From SZUA-430 sp965227535 (GTDB lineage: Bacteria; Pseudomonadota; Alphaproteobacteria; Micropepsales; Micropepsaceae), in assembly GCA_965227535.1 (NCBI GenBank), contig OZ245761.1, positions 4,464,001 through 4,528,000 on the forward strand: a stretch of DNA of 64,000 nucleotides, given 5' to 3'. Of this stretch, positions 46,576-54,952 are shown piece by piece. A model generated the notes under the pieces. The model was not told the DNA's origin and searched no databases. It saw only the letters and a list, made by a program, of their open reading frames with translations. Numbering within the stretch: the first letter of the stretch is position 1; every line of letters starts with the position of its first letter. Made by a program: the position numbers and the translations under genes.

Positions 46576-47192
46576 TTACAGTTCAGCGTAGCCTTGGCCT
46601 GATCGCCGTGGCCGCAGTGGCAATCGCCGTGACCGGCTGCTCGAGCGTGGGTGCTTCGATGGGCGCCGGCGGTCGCGGCCCGGATGAAACAGCAATCGCG
46701 ACCCGCGCGCCGCTCGTCGTGCCCGCGACCTTCGACCTGAAGGCACCGCAACCTGGCGCCCCACGTCCGCAAGACGCCGACAGCGCAGCTGCCGCACAAC
46801 GTATCTTGGGCGGCGGCGTAGCCAAATCCGCGCCCGCATCTGAAGGCGAAAAGGCGATGCTCGCCGCCAGCGGCGCAGCGAAGGCCGACCCGAATGTCCG
46901 CCAAGAACTCCGCGCCGAAGTGCGCGAAGCCGCAAAGCGCAAATCCTACGCCGACGGCGTGCTCTTCTGGCGCGGCGACAAAATCGAAACCGGCTCGCCC
47001 CTGATCGCGGCGGAAGAGGCGGAACGCGCGCACACCGCCGTCAGCCGGCCCGCCGCCCAACCCGCGCCCGTGATCGAAAAGGCGCCTGAGCCGCCGGCCC
47101 CGGCCGAAGCCGCGGCGGACGCGAAGGAAGCCGAACAAAAGGCGCAATCCGAAGCAGAAGACCAAGGCGGCGGCTGGTTCGACTGGTTCTGA
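46572..47192 (+). CDS. DUF3035 outer-membrane lipoprotein
   Basis: 206 residues from GTG 46572, whose GTGA overlaps the lspA stop. Signal peptide and lipobox VTGC (lipidated C22). The next segment RGPDETAIATRAPLVVPATFDLKAPQPGAPRPQ is the DUF3035 signature. I recall that the alphaproteobacterial BAM subunit BamF belongs to this family, but I cannot check. The C-terminal third is Ala/Glu/Pro-rich and ends GGGWFDWF. The neighbourhood with lspA fits an essential lipoprotein. Confidence 0.85.
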   Translation: MITVQRSLGLIAVAAVAIAVTGCSSVGASMGAGGRGPDETAIATRAPLVVPATFDLKAPQPGAPRPQDADSAAAAQRILGGGVAKSAPASEGEKAMLAASGAAKADPNVRQELRAEVREAAKRKSYADGVLFWRGDKIETGSPLIAAEEAERAHTAVSRPAAQPAPVIEKAPEPPAPAEAAADAKEAEQKAQSEAEDQGGGWFDWF

Positions 47193-47215
47193 CAGCGCTT
47201 CGCCTGTGGAAATCC

Positions 47216-47248
47216 AACGGGGGCAGCCATCTGCCCCCGTTTTGCGTT
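47216..47248 (+). terminator. Rho-independent terminator after the lspA operon
   Basis: An 11-bp stem AACGGGGGCAG / CTGCCCCCGTT around CCAT, followed by TTTGCGTTT. It lies 23 bp after the DUF3035 stop and before pgi. Confidence 0.9.
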
Positions 47249-47264
47249 TAACCTGAGTGCCGAC

Positions 47265-48551
47265 ATGACTCCTTTCTCGCACGACCTCACGCCCGCGCTC
47301 GCCGCCCACCCAGCGCTGAAGGCCGCTTACGGCAGCCGCTTGGCCCAAGCGCGCGAAGGCCTCAACCATTGGCGCACCACGCAGGATCCACAGTTCGCCG
47401 CGATCCGCCGCTCTGTGGAAGCAACCGATGACCTGGCCGCCGCCGTGCCCGTCGTCGAACATCTGACCAAAAACACGACCGACCTCGTCATCCTCGGCAC
47501 AGGCGGCTCAAGCCTCGGCGCACAGACGCTGGCACAGCTCGCCTTCTGGGGCACGCCCGCCTACGCGCCGCGGGTCGGTGGCGCGCGGCTCTTCATCGTC
47601 GACGGCATCGACGGCGGCGTCTTCCGCAGCCGCCTGCAGATGTCAGACTTGCGCACGACGCGCTTCCTCGTCGTCTCAAAGTCGGGCTCGACGACCGAGC
47701 CGCTGATGCAAACCTTGGCCGCGATCGAAGCGCTCGAAGAAGCCGGCGGCGGCAAATATCTGAAACACCACTTCGCCGGCATCACCGAAGATAAACCCAA
47801 CCCGCTGCGCGCCATGCTCACCGAAATGGGCGCGCCCATTCTGCCCCACGATCCCGACCTCGGCGGCCGCTATTCGGTGTTCAGCGTCGTGGGCCTTCTC
47901 CCCGCGCTGCTTGCCGGCCTCGACGCCCGCATCATCCGCGCCGGCGCACGCGATGCACTGCACGCGGCGCTGAGCGGCGAAACACCGGCCGTTGAAGGCG
48001 CAGCCCTAAGCGTCGCCGCACGCGACGCCGGCCTCTCGCAAAGCGTCATGTGGACCTACCGCGATCGCCTGGCGCTGCTGCCCAAATGGTGGCGTCAACT
48101 CTGGGCCGAAAGCCTCGGTAAGAACGGGCAGGGCACGACGCCCATCGACGCGCAAGGCCCGGTCGATCAGCACAGCCAGCTCCAACTCTATCTCGACGGC
48201 CCGAACGACAAGCTCTTCACGCTCATCGACGCACCGTCCATTGCCGACGCCAAGGCCAGCAACGCCTGGGCCCAGCGCCACGGTCTCGGCCTCTACGCCG
48301 GCCGCGGCATGTCCGAAGTCGTCGCAGCCCAAGTGCGCGGCACCGGCGACGCGCTCACCAATGCCGGCCGCGCCGTGCGCCGCATCTCGATGCGCGCACC
48401 GTTGGATGAGGCAAGCCTCGGCGGCCTGATGATGCATTTCATGCTTGAGACGCTGATCGCGGCCCGCCTCTGGAACGTGGACCCCTTCGGCCAGCCGGCG
48501 GTCGAGCAAAGCAAGATCCTCACGCGCAAGTATCTGAGCGGCAAGACGTGA
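47265..48551 (+). CDS. pgi: Glucose-6-phosphate isomerase, short form
   Basis: 428 residues, against about 550 for E. coli Pgi. Interconverts glucose-6-P and fructose-6-P. SIS-fold phosphate sites: LGTGGSSLGAQTL and VSKSGSTTEPL. Later DQHSQLQLYLDGPNDKLFTLI is the conserved Pgi segment. The short length recurs in some alphaproteobacterial relatives and is not a truncation here, since both ends look native. mutL begins at its stop codon (GTGA overlap). Confidence 0.92.
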   Translation: MTPFSHDLTPALAAHPALKAAYGSRLAQAREGLNHWRTTQDPQFAAIRRSVEATDDLAAAVPVVEHLTKNTTDLVILGTGGSSLGAQTLAQLAFWGTPAYAPRVGGARLFIVDGIDGGVFRSRLQMSDLRTTRFLVVSKSGSTTEPLMQTLAAIEALEEAGGGKYLKHHFAGITEDKPNPLRAMLTEMGAPILPHDPDLGGRYSVFSVVGLLPALLAGLDARIIRAGARDALHAALSGETPAVEGAALSVAARDAGLSQSVMWTYRDRLALLPKWWRQLWAESLGKNGQGTTPIDAQGPVDQHSQLQLYLDGPNDKLFTLIDAPSIADAKASNAWAQRHGLGLYAGRGMSEVVAAQVRGTGDALTNAGRAVRRISMRAPLDEASLGGLMMHFMLETLIAARLWNVDPFGQPAVEQSKILTRKYLSGKT

Positions 48552-50374
48552 GAATTCGAAGGCTCGCCGAAGGCACCATCAACCGCATCGCCGCGGGTGA
48601 GGTCGTCGAACGCCCCGCCTCCGCCGTAAAAGAACTGGTCGAGAACGCGATCGACGCCGGCGCGCGCAACATCGAGATCGCGATCGCCGGCGGCGGCATG
48701 ACGCTCATCCGCATCGCCGACGACGGCATCGGCATGAGCGCCGACGAACTCACCCTCGCCGTGGAACGCCACGCGACGTCGAAACTGCCGCGTGACGGCG
48801 AGGGCGCAGACGACCTCACCTCGATCGCAACCTTAGGCTTCCGCGGCGAAGCCCTGCCGTCCATCGGCGCCATCGCCCGCCTGACGATCACCACACGCGC
48901 AAAGACCGCGAACGATGCCGTCGCCATCGCCGTCGAAGGCGGAACCACAGCGCCTGTCCGCCCCGCCGCCTTCGAGGGCCAAGCCGGCCACGGCACGATC
49001 GTCGAAGTCCGCGACCTCTTCTACGCCACCCCCGCGCGCCTCAAATTCCTGAAATCCGAACGCGCCGAATCCGCCGCCGTCATCGAAGTGGTGAAGCGCC
49101 TGGCGCTCGCGAAGGCCGACGTCGGATTCCGACTCTCGACCGAAGAACGCACGGTCCTCAAAACCGCCGCCGAACCCGGCGACCTCTTCGACGGCCGCCT
49201 GCGCCGCATGAGCGCGATCCTGGGCGCCGACTTCGCCGAAAACGCGATGCCCGTTGACGTCACCCGCAACGACATCCACCTCACCGGCTACGCAGGCCTG
49301 CCGACATATTCGCGCGGCACGGCGGCCCAACAATTCCTCTTCGTCAACGGCCGCCCCGTCCGCGACAAGCTGCTCATGGGGGCAGTCCGCGGCGCGTACT
49401 CGGACGTGCTGGCCCGCGACCGTCATCCCATCGTCGCGCTTTTCCTCGAACTCCCCGCGCACGAAGTCGACGTCAACGTCCATCCGGCAAAGACCGAAGT
49501 GCGCTTCCGCGACGCCGCCCTCATCCGCGGCATGATCGTGAGCGCGCTGAAAGCCGCCCTTCACGCCGGCGGCACGCGCGCCTCATCGACGGTCGCCACC
49601 AGCACGCTCGACCGCTTCCGCTCAGAACAACGCGCTCCGTCCTACGCCTATGCGCAACCCGCGGCATCGCCACGCACCTTCGCCGAAGCCGCCGCCTTCT
49701 ACGCCCCAGCCGAACCGCAACAGCGCAACTTCATCGACGCCCCGCCGCTCGCACGCCCGCTCGAACAACCCGCAAACCAAAACGGCCACGACCGCTTCCC
49801 GCTCGGCGTCGCAAGAGGCCAACTGCACAACACCTACATCGTCGCCCAAACCCAAGACGGCCTCGTCATCGTCGATCAGCACGCGGCCCACGAACGGCTG
49901 ATGCTCGACCGGCTGCAACGCGCCATCGCGCAAAAAGGCATCGAACGCCAAACCCTGCTGATCCCTGAAGTCGTCGACCTCGACGGCCCCTCGGTGGACC
50001 GCCTGACATCACGCGCTAAAGAACTCGCCGAACTAGGCCTGATCCTCGAAAGCTTCGGCCCAGACACCATCCTCGTCCGCGAAGTCCCAGCCCTCCTCAA
50101 AGGCGGCGACATCAAAGGCCTCGTCCGCGACCTCGCCGACGAAATCGCCGAATACGGCGACGCCCTCTCGCTCAAAGAACGCCTCGACGAAATCTGCTCC
50201 ACCATGGCCTGCCACAGCGCAGTCAGGGCAGGGCGCAGCCTAACGCTGGAGGAAATGAACGCCCTCCTACGCGAAATGGAATCGACGCCGCTCAGCGGCC
50301 AATGCAACCACGGCCGCCCCACCTACGTAGAACTCAAACTAACCGACGTCGAAAAACTCTTCGGCCGCCGCTAA
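48548..50374 (+). CDS. mutL: DNA mismatch repair protein MutL
   Basis: 608 residues with a GTG start overlapping the pgi stop. GHKL ATPase N-terminus: IAAGEVVERPASAVKELVENAIDAG, DDGIGM, FRGEALPSI. The variable linker is Ala/Pro-rich. The C-terminal dimer domain carries the endonuclease motif DQHAAHERLMLDRL, and the ACHSAVRAG and QCNHGRPTYVEL motifs, so it is probably a nicking MutL that needs no MutH. A palindrome follows after 11 bp. Confidence 0.97.
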   Translation: MRIRRLAEGTINRIAAGEVVERPASAVKELVENAIDAGARNIEIAIAGGGMTLIRIADDGIGMSADELTLAVERHATSKLPRDGEGADDLTSIATLGFRGEALPSIGAIARLTITTRAKTANDAVAIAVEGGTTAPVRPAAFEGQAGHGTIVEVRDLFYATPARLKFLKSERAESAAVIEVVKRLALAKADVGFRLSTEERTVLKTAAEPGDLFDGRLRRMSAILGADFAENAMPVDVTRNDIHLTGYAGLPTYSRGTAAQQFLFVNGRPVRDKLLMGAVRGAYSDVLARDRHPIVALFLELPAHEVDVNVHPAKTEVRFRDAALIRGMIVSALKAALHAGGTRASSTVATSTLDRFRSEQRAPSYAYAQPAASPRTFAEAAAFYAPAEPQQRNFIDAPPLARPLEQPANQNGHDRFPLGVARGQLHNTYIVAQTQDGLVIVDQHAAHERLMLDRLQRAIAQKGIERQTLLIPEVVDLDGPSVDRLTSRAKELAELGLILESFGPDTILVREVPALLKGGDIKGLVRDLADEIAEYGDALSLKERLDEICSTMACHSAVRAGRSLTLEEMNALLREMESTPLSGQCNHGRPTYVELKLTDVEKLFGRR

Positions 50375-50385
50375 CGCAAAAGAGT

Positions 50386-50416
50386 CGTCATGGCCGGGCT
50401 TGACCCGGCCATGACG
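50386..50416. repeat. Perfect palindrome CGTCATGGCCGGG-CTTGA-CCCGGCCATGACG
   Basis: A 13-bp stem and 5-base loop, flanked by A-rich sequence on the left and TTTATT on the right. It sits in the 53-bp gap between convergent mutL and the hydrolase gene. The same unit forms the outer arms of the element at 13108-13329. Probably serves as a two-way terminator as well as being a dispersed intergenic repeat. Confidence 0.85.
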
Positions 50417-50427
50417 AGTTTATTGTT

Positions 50428-51186
50428 CTATCGCTTCCGCGGAAAGAACGGCGCCACAATCCCGCTCGGTTTGAACTTCGCCCACGTTGCCTGAGGCAAC
50501 GCCAGCCGATCCGCAATCGCCCATAACGCCGGCGCATGAAACCCAAGCCCGATATGGGTTGAGCGCACCTCGATGTTCTCCGCCCGCGGCCCTTCCTTCT
50601 CAAGACAAGCACGCCATGCGACGACGCCGTCCGCCTTCGTGTAGATCGCCGTCGCCGGCACCGGGATAGGTTCAGCCAACTGCCGCATCCGATCCCGATT
50701 GCGCGGCACGTCCTCGCCGGTGATCATCTTCCAAATCACACCCACATTGTTCGCCGTGGCATCCGCAAACGGACTCCCCAGCGTAATCACCATCCGCACG
50801 CTGTCCGGAATCTGCCGCGCAATCTCACGCGCCATAATCCCGCCACGACTCCATCCGATCAGCGTCACCGGTAATTTGTGCTTCGCCTCAAGCGCCTTGA
50901 TCTGCGCAACAACGGCCGGCAAATCCTCACCCGGCCGCCGCACATTGCGCCCGCGCTTCCATCCGTGGACGTCATATCCAAGAAGCGTCAGATACCGCCG
51001 AAGCAAGATCGTGGAATTATCATCCGCCCCAAACCCCGGCAGCACCACAACCCCATGCTTACGCCCACGTTTCGCCGTCAACAAAAACGGCGACGCCGCA
51101 AACAGGGCAGGGATGTCCGCCAACCCGCGCGGCTCCAACAACAGCAATCGTCGCGACGGCGGCTTGATCTCAGCTTCGGTGGGCAT
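50428..51186 (-). CDS. Alpha/beta hydrolase
   Basis: 252 residues. VVVLPGFGADDNSTILLRRYLTLLGYDVHGW begins the fold. The nucleophile elbow is IGWSRGG (catalytic Ser), the acid is probably in YTKADGVVAW, and the His in STHIGLGFHAPAL. The arrangement recalls lipase-like esterases. There is no signal peptide, so it should be cytoplasmic. Separated from mutL by the palindrome. Confidence 0.85.
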   Translation of the reverse strand: MPTEAEIKPPSRRLLLLEPRGLADIPALFAASPFLLTAKRGRKHGVVVLPGFGADDNSTILLRRYLTLLGYDVHGWKRGRNVRRPGEDLPAVVAQIKALEAKHKLPVTLIGWSRGGIMAREIARQIPDSVRMVITLGSPFADATANNVGVIWKMITGEDVPRNRDRMRQLAEPIPVPATAIYTKADGVVAWRACLEKEGPRAENIEVRSTHIGLGFHAPALWAIADRLALPQATWAKFKPSGIVAPFFPRKR

Positions 51187-51250
51187 TCAAAGAGGCCTCC
51201 CGACGAGATAAGCTATAGAAAGAGCGTGCTCCAAGCGACAGAATAGGAAC

Positions 51251-51541
51251 ATGGGATTTCAGCTCAAATTCGGTCTTCCCTTCGCCCTGTTCGGCTTGCC
51301 GCTTGCGTGCCTGGCAGTGACGACGGAGCAGGGCACCGCTTGGTTCGTCGCGATCGCCGCATATGTTCTCGGCAGTGTACTCGTGCAATTTGAATACATG
51401 GAGATCGCTTACCGCACGCCAGCCACGGTGATTTTCACGCGGCTGCTTCTGTGCTTTGGCTTGGCCCTTCTTGCAGCGGTAGCGTATGCCGCTTTCGTAA
51501 CCGGAAATGTCGATCAACTGTTGGAGGCTAGACGCGAATAA
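51251..51541 (+). CDS. Small membrane protein, unknown function
   Basis: 96 residues with three hydrophobic segments (about 8-25, 30-47, 62-85) and an acidic C-terminus (DQLLEARRE). Lies between the hydrolase and rsmD on the opposite strand. No family recognised. Confidence 0.55.
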   Translation: MGFQLKFGLPFALFGLPLACLAVTTEQGTAWFVAIAAYVLGSVLVQFEYMEIAYRTPATVIFTRLLLCFGLALLAAVAYAAFVTGNVDQLLEARRE

Positions 51542-51545
51542 GCGG

Positions 51546-52124
51546 TCAACCCTGAACGCCGCGCACCATCAACAGAACCTTCGTGTCGCCGTACACACGC
51601 TCGTCCAGCGTCTCCACCCAATCGGGCGCGGCAAACATCTCGTCCTCCGCCATTTCCGCGATGACGACCGCATGCGGCGCCAACCATCCACCGCCGTCGA
51701 TACTCGCCAAACCCCGCGCGACGAACCCCTGACGATAGGGCGGATCCATAAACACCAGATCGAACGGCCCGCCCGCGTTCGGCGGCATCTCGCCCAACGC
51801 CGTCGCATCGCGCCGCCATATCTTCGAAGCCCCCGTCGCATGCGCGGCCTCGACGTTGCGCCGGATCAACCCGCGGCTCTCATGATGATCGTCGACAAAC
51901 AGCACATACTTCGCGCCGCGCGACAGCGCCTCAAGCCCCAACGCGCCGGTACCCGCAAACATGTCCATCACGCGCGCACCCTCAACCTTGAACCCGACGC
52001 CGAAATCGTTATGCGCCAGCACGTTGAACAAAGCCTCGCGCACCCGGTCCGACGTCGGCCGCACCCGCGCATCCTTCGGCGTCGCCAGCCCCAGCCCTTT
52101 GAACTTGCCCGATACGATGCGCAT
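51546..52124 (-). CDS. rsmD: 16S rRNA (guanine-966-N2)-methyltransferase
   Basis: 192 residues from ATG 52124 (MRIVSGKFKGLGLATP), the standard RsmD start. The SAM site is DMFAGTGALGLEALSRGA and the catalytic motif FMDPPYRQG. The ribosome site (GGAGGGGG, 7 bp upstream) lies inside the left arm of the palindromic repeat at 52132-52254. The frame stays open through that arm to 52196, but those codons translate the repeat. It lies downstream of rluB. Confidence 0.95.
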   Translation of the reverse strand: MRIVSGKFKGLGLATPKDARVRPTSDRVREALFNVLAHNDFGVGFKVEGARVMDMFAGTGALGLEALSRGAKYVLFVDDHHESRGLIRRNVEAAHATGASKIWRRDATALGEMPPNAGGPFDLVFMDPPYRQGFVARGLASIDGGGWLAPHAVVIAEMAEDEMFAAPDWVETLDERVYGDTKVLLMVRGVQG

Positions 52125-52131
52125 CACTAAA

Positions 52132-52254
52132 CCCCCTCCCCCTTGCGGGGAGGGGTAGGGGTGGGGGTACCGCTGACTCGAAACTGCGCCGAACACGGAG
52201 AACGTTGCGCTGCCCGTACCCCCACCCCTGCCCCTCCCCGCAAGGGGGAGGGGG
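52132..52254. repeat. Inverted-repeat pair between rluB and rsmD
   Basis: Two 39-bp arms (52132-52170 and 52216-52254) pair with one mismatch around a 45-bp loop. Each arm also contains its own CCCCTCCCC-CTTGC-GGGGAGGGG hairpin, giving a REP-pair layout. It fills most of the 160 bp between rluB and rsmD, both minus strand, and supplies the rsmD ribosome site. Confidence 0.88.
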
Positions 52255-52284
52255 TGAGTTCTTCCGACCTCTGAGCAGCGACGC

Positions 52285-53043
52285 TCACGCCCAACCCACG
52301 CCCTTCTTGATGCCCAGCATTTCGCGCATGTTCTTGTTCGGAATCTCTTCGACCTGGCCCTCTTTCAGCTGCCCCAGATTGAACGGTCCGAACGACACGC
52401 GGATCAACCGGTTCACCTTCACGCCGATATTCTCCATCAGCCGGCGCACCTCGCGGTTCTTGCCTTCCTTCAGCGCAATCGTCGCCCAAGCATTGCCGCC
52501 CTGCTGCCGATCCATCTTCGCCTCGACCGGCTTGTAATCGACGCCGTCGATCCGCACACCGCGCAGCATCTTGTCGAGATCCTCCTGCATCAACTTCCCG
52601 AACACGCGCACCCGATACCGCCGCAGCCATCCGTTCGCCGGCAGTTCCAACTTCCGCGCCAGCTCGCCGTCATTAGTCAGCAGCAGCAACCCTTCGGAAT
52701 TGTAGTCGAGCCGCCCGATCGAAATCACACGCGGCATGTCCGCGGGTAGCTTCTCGAACACCGTCTCGCGCCCCTTCTCGTCGCGATGGGTCGTCATCAA
52801 CCCCCGGGCCTTGTGATACCGCCAAAGCCGCGCCCGCTCCGGTTCGCGCACCGGCTTGCCGTCGACGGTGATCTTCATCCCCGGCGCCACCTTGAACGCC
52901 GGCGTCGGAAGCACTTTGCCGTCGACGCTCACGCGCCCCTCGGCAATCAACCGCTCCGCATCACGCCGCGAACAAACGCCCGCCCGCGCCAGAACCTTCG
53001 CGATCCGGTCGCCGTCCGCACTCTCTTGAACCTTGTCGATCAT
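52285..53043 (-). CDS. rluB: Large-subunit rRNA pseudouridine synthase, RluB/RsuA family
   Basis: 252 residues. The N-terminal S4 RNA-binding domain is IAKVLARAGVCSRRDAERLIAEGRV. The catalytic Asp is in IGRLDYNSEGLLLLTNDG, the RsuA/RluB motif. The C-terminal GKNREVRRLMENIGVKVNRLIRVSFGPF is standard. RluB (U2605 of 23S) is the best guess, but RluE/RsuA-type specificity is not excluded. The 118-bp gap to divergent tadA should contain both promoters. Confidence 0.9.
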   Translation of the reverse strand: MIDKVQESADGDRIAKVLARAGVCSRRDAERLIAEGRVSVDGKVLPTPAFKVAPGMKITVDGKPVREPERARLWRYHKARGLMTTHRDEKGRETVFEKLPADMPRVISIGRLDYNSEGLLLLTNDGELARKLELPANGWLRRYRVRVFGKLMQEDLDKMLRGVRIDGVDYKPVEAKMDRQQGGNAWATIALKEGKNREVRRLMENIGVKVNRLIRVSFGPFNLGQLKEGQVEEIPNKNMREMLGIKKGVGWA

Positions 53044-53161
53044 GTGAAGTTCTTAGCAGACCACGCGAACGCCGTGGAACAAGCCCTTCGCCGCATCGTT
53101 CGGAAGGTTAAGACCACCCGAAACGTTGCGTCCGCGCGGGAGCCATGCCATTGCCACCGCC

Positions 53162-53629
53162 ATGAACGACGCCGCCGACGACCGCTGGATCACCGTCGCC
53201 TTAGCCGAAGCTGAGGCCGCCGCCGCGCGCGGTGAGGTGCCCATCGGCGCCGTCCTCGTCGGGCCGAACCCGGGCGAGATGCTGGCCTCCGCCGGCAACG
53301 GCACGATCGAGATGCACGATCCGACGGCGCACGCCGAGATGCTGGTCATTCGCGCGGCGGCAGCACGCCTCGGCAACGAACGCCTCACCGGCGCGACGCT
53401 CTACGTCACGTTGGAACCCTGCGCGATGTGCGCCGGCGCCATCTCGTTCGCGCGCATCAAACGCCTCGTCTACGCCGCCGCAGACCCAAAGGGCGGCGCC
53501 GTCGCCTACGGCCCCAAATTCTTCGACCAACCCACCTGCCATCACCGTCCGGAAGTTGTGCGCCTCGCCGGCGACCGTGAAGCCCAATCATCGGCCCTTC
53601 TCCGCGACTTTTTCCGCGCCCGCCGCTGA
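53162..53629 (+). CDS. tadA: tRNA-specific adenosine deaminase
   Basis: 155 residues from ATG 53162. Zinc site H57-A-E59 (DPTAHAEML) and C87-A-M-C90 (LEPCAMCAGA), the TadA pattern. Converts A34 to inosine in tRNA-Arg(ACG), which is essential in most bacteria. Divergent from rluB. Confidence 0.93.
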   Translation: MNDAADDRWITVALAEAEAAAARGEVPIGAVLVGPNPGEMLASAGNGTIEMHDPTAHAEMLVIRAAAARLGNERLTGATLYVTLEPCAMCAGAISFARIKRLVYAAADPKGGAVAYGPKFFDQPTCHHRPEVVRLAGDREAQSSALLRDFFRARR

Positions 53630-53705
53630 CCTTAGGCCTTGGAGGCCGCTCCGGCCGCGCGGTAAGGTCCGCCCCATCGCTATCGAGAAACATGGGAGAG
53701 AACAA

Positions 53706-54947
53706 ATGAACTTCGATTTCACGCCCAAGATGAAAGAGTGGAGCAAGCGGGTCGGCGACTTCATGGACCGCCACATCATGCCGGCCGAGAAGGTCTACTA
53801 CGACCAAATGAGCGAAGCGCGCGCCAAGGGCAATCCCTGGATCGTCGTGCCGGTGGTCGAAGAGTTGAAGGCGAAGGCGAAAGCCGATGGCCTTTGGAAC
53901 ATGTTCATGAACGAGAGCGAACACGGCGCGGGGTTGACCAACCTCGAATACGCCCCGCTCGCCGAGATGATGGGCAAGGTCGGCTTCGCCTCCGAAGTCT
54001 TCAACTGCTCCGCCCCCGACACCGGCAACATGGAAGTGCTGGAACGCTACGGCGACGACCGCCAAAAGGCGAAGTGGCTGAAGCCGCTCCTCGCCGGCGA
54101 AATCCGCTCGGCCTTCATTATGACCGAACCGGAAGTCGCCTCGTCCGACGCCTCGAACATCCGCACGCGCATCGAACGCAAGGGCGACCACTACGTCATC
54201 AACGGCCGCAAGTGGTGGTCGTCAGGCATGGGCGACCCGCGCTGCAAGATCATGATCGTCATGGGCAAGACCGACCCGGACGGCGACAAGTATCGCCAGC
54301 AATCGCAGATCCTGGTCGAAACCAACACGCCCGGCGTGAAGATCGTGCGCATGCTGCCGGTCTTCGGCTTCGACGACGCCCCGCACGGCCACGCCGAAGT
54401 CCTGTTCGAAAACGTCAAGGTGCCGGTTGAAAACCTGATCCTCGGCGAAGGCCGCGGCTTCGAAATCGCGCAAGGCCGCCTCGGGCCGGGCCGCATCCAT
54501 CACTGCATGCGCACCATCGGCGCCGCCGAACGCGCGCTGGAATCGATGTGCAAGCGCCTGATGACGCGCGAAGCCTTCGGCAAGCGCATCTCCGAACACT
54601 CGGTCTGGGAACAGCGCGTCGCCGAAGCGCGCACCAACATCGAAATGTGCCGCCTGCTGACGCTGAAAGCGGCCGACATGATGGACAAGGTCGGCAACAA
54701 GGTCGCCCGCACGGAAATCGCGATGATCAAAGTCGCCGCCCCACGCATGGCGCTCCAAGTCATCGACGACGCGATCCAAGCCTGGGGCGGCGCCGGCGTC
54801 ACGACCGACGCGGGCCTAGCACGTCTCTACGCCGGCCAACGCACGCTGCGTCTCGCCGACGGCCCGGACGAAGTCCACAACCGCACCATCGCCCGCCTCG
54901 AATTCGGCAAACACTCGAACCAAATGCGAATGGACGCGGCGGAGTAA
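53706..54947 (+). CDS. Acyl-CoA dehydrogenase (ACAD10/11-like)
   Basis: 413 residues from ATG 53706, with GGGAGAG upstream. FAD-dependent. FIMTEPEVASSDASNI (binding loop), GRKWWSSGMGDPRCKIMIVMG, GRLGPGRIHHCMRTIGAAERAL, WGGAGVTTDAGLARLY and DGPDEVHNRTIARLE match the ACAD10/ACAD11/LvaC branch rather than ordinary medium-chain dehydrogenases. That branch works with APH-fold kinases on 4-hydroxyacyl-CoA. Two such kinase genes lie at 56668-59257, on the opposite strand beyond a sensor kinase. Confidence 0.92.
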   Translation: MNFDFTPKMKEWSKRVGDFMDRHIMPAEKVYYDQMSEARAKGNPWIVVPVVEELKAKAKADGLWNMFMNESEHGAGLTNLEYAPLAEMMGKVGFASEVFNCSAPDTGNMEVLERYGDDRQKAKWLKPLLAGEIRSAFIMTEPEVASSDASNIRTRIERKGDHYVINGRKWWSSGMGDPRCKIMIVMGKTDPDGDKYRQQSQILVETNTPGVKIVRMLPVFGFDDAPHGHAEVLFENVKVPVENLILGEGRGFEIAQGRLGPGRIHHCMRTIGAAERALESMCKRLMTREAFGKRISEHSVWEQRVAEARTNIEMCRLLTLKAADMMDKVGNKVARTEIAMIKVAAPRMALQVIDDAIQAWGGAGVTTDAGLARLYAGQRTLRLADGPDEVHNRTIARLEFGKHSNQMRMDAAE

Positions 54948-54952
54948 GCGCC

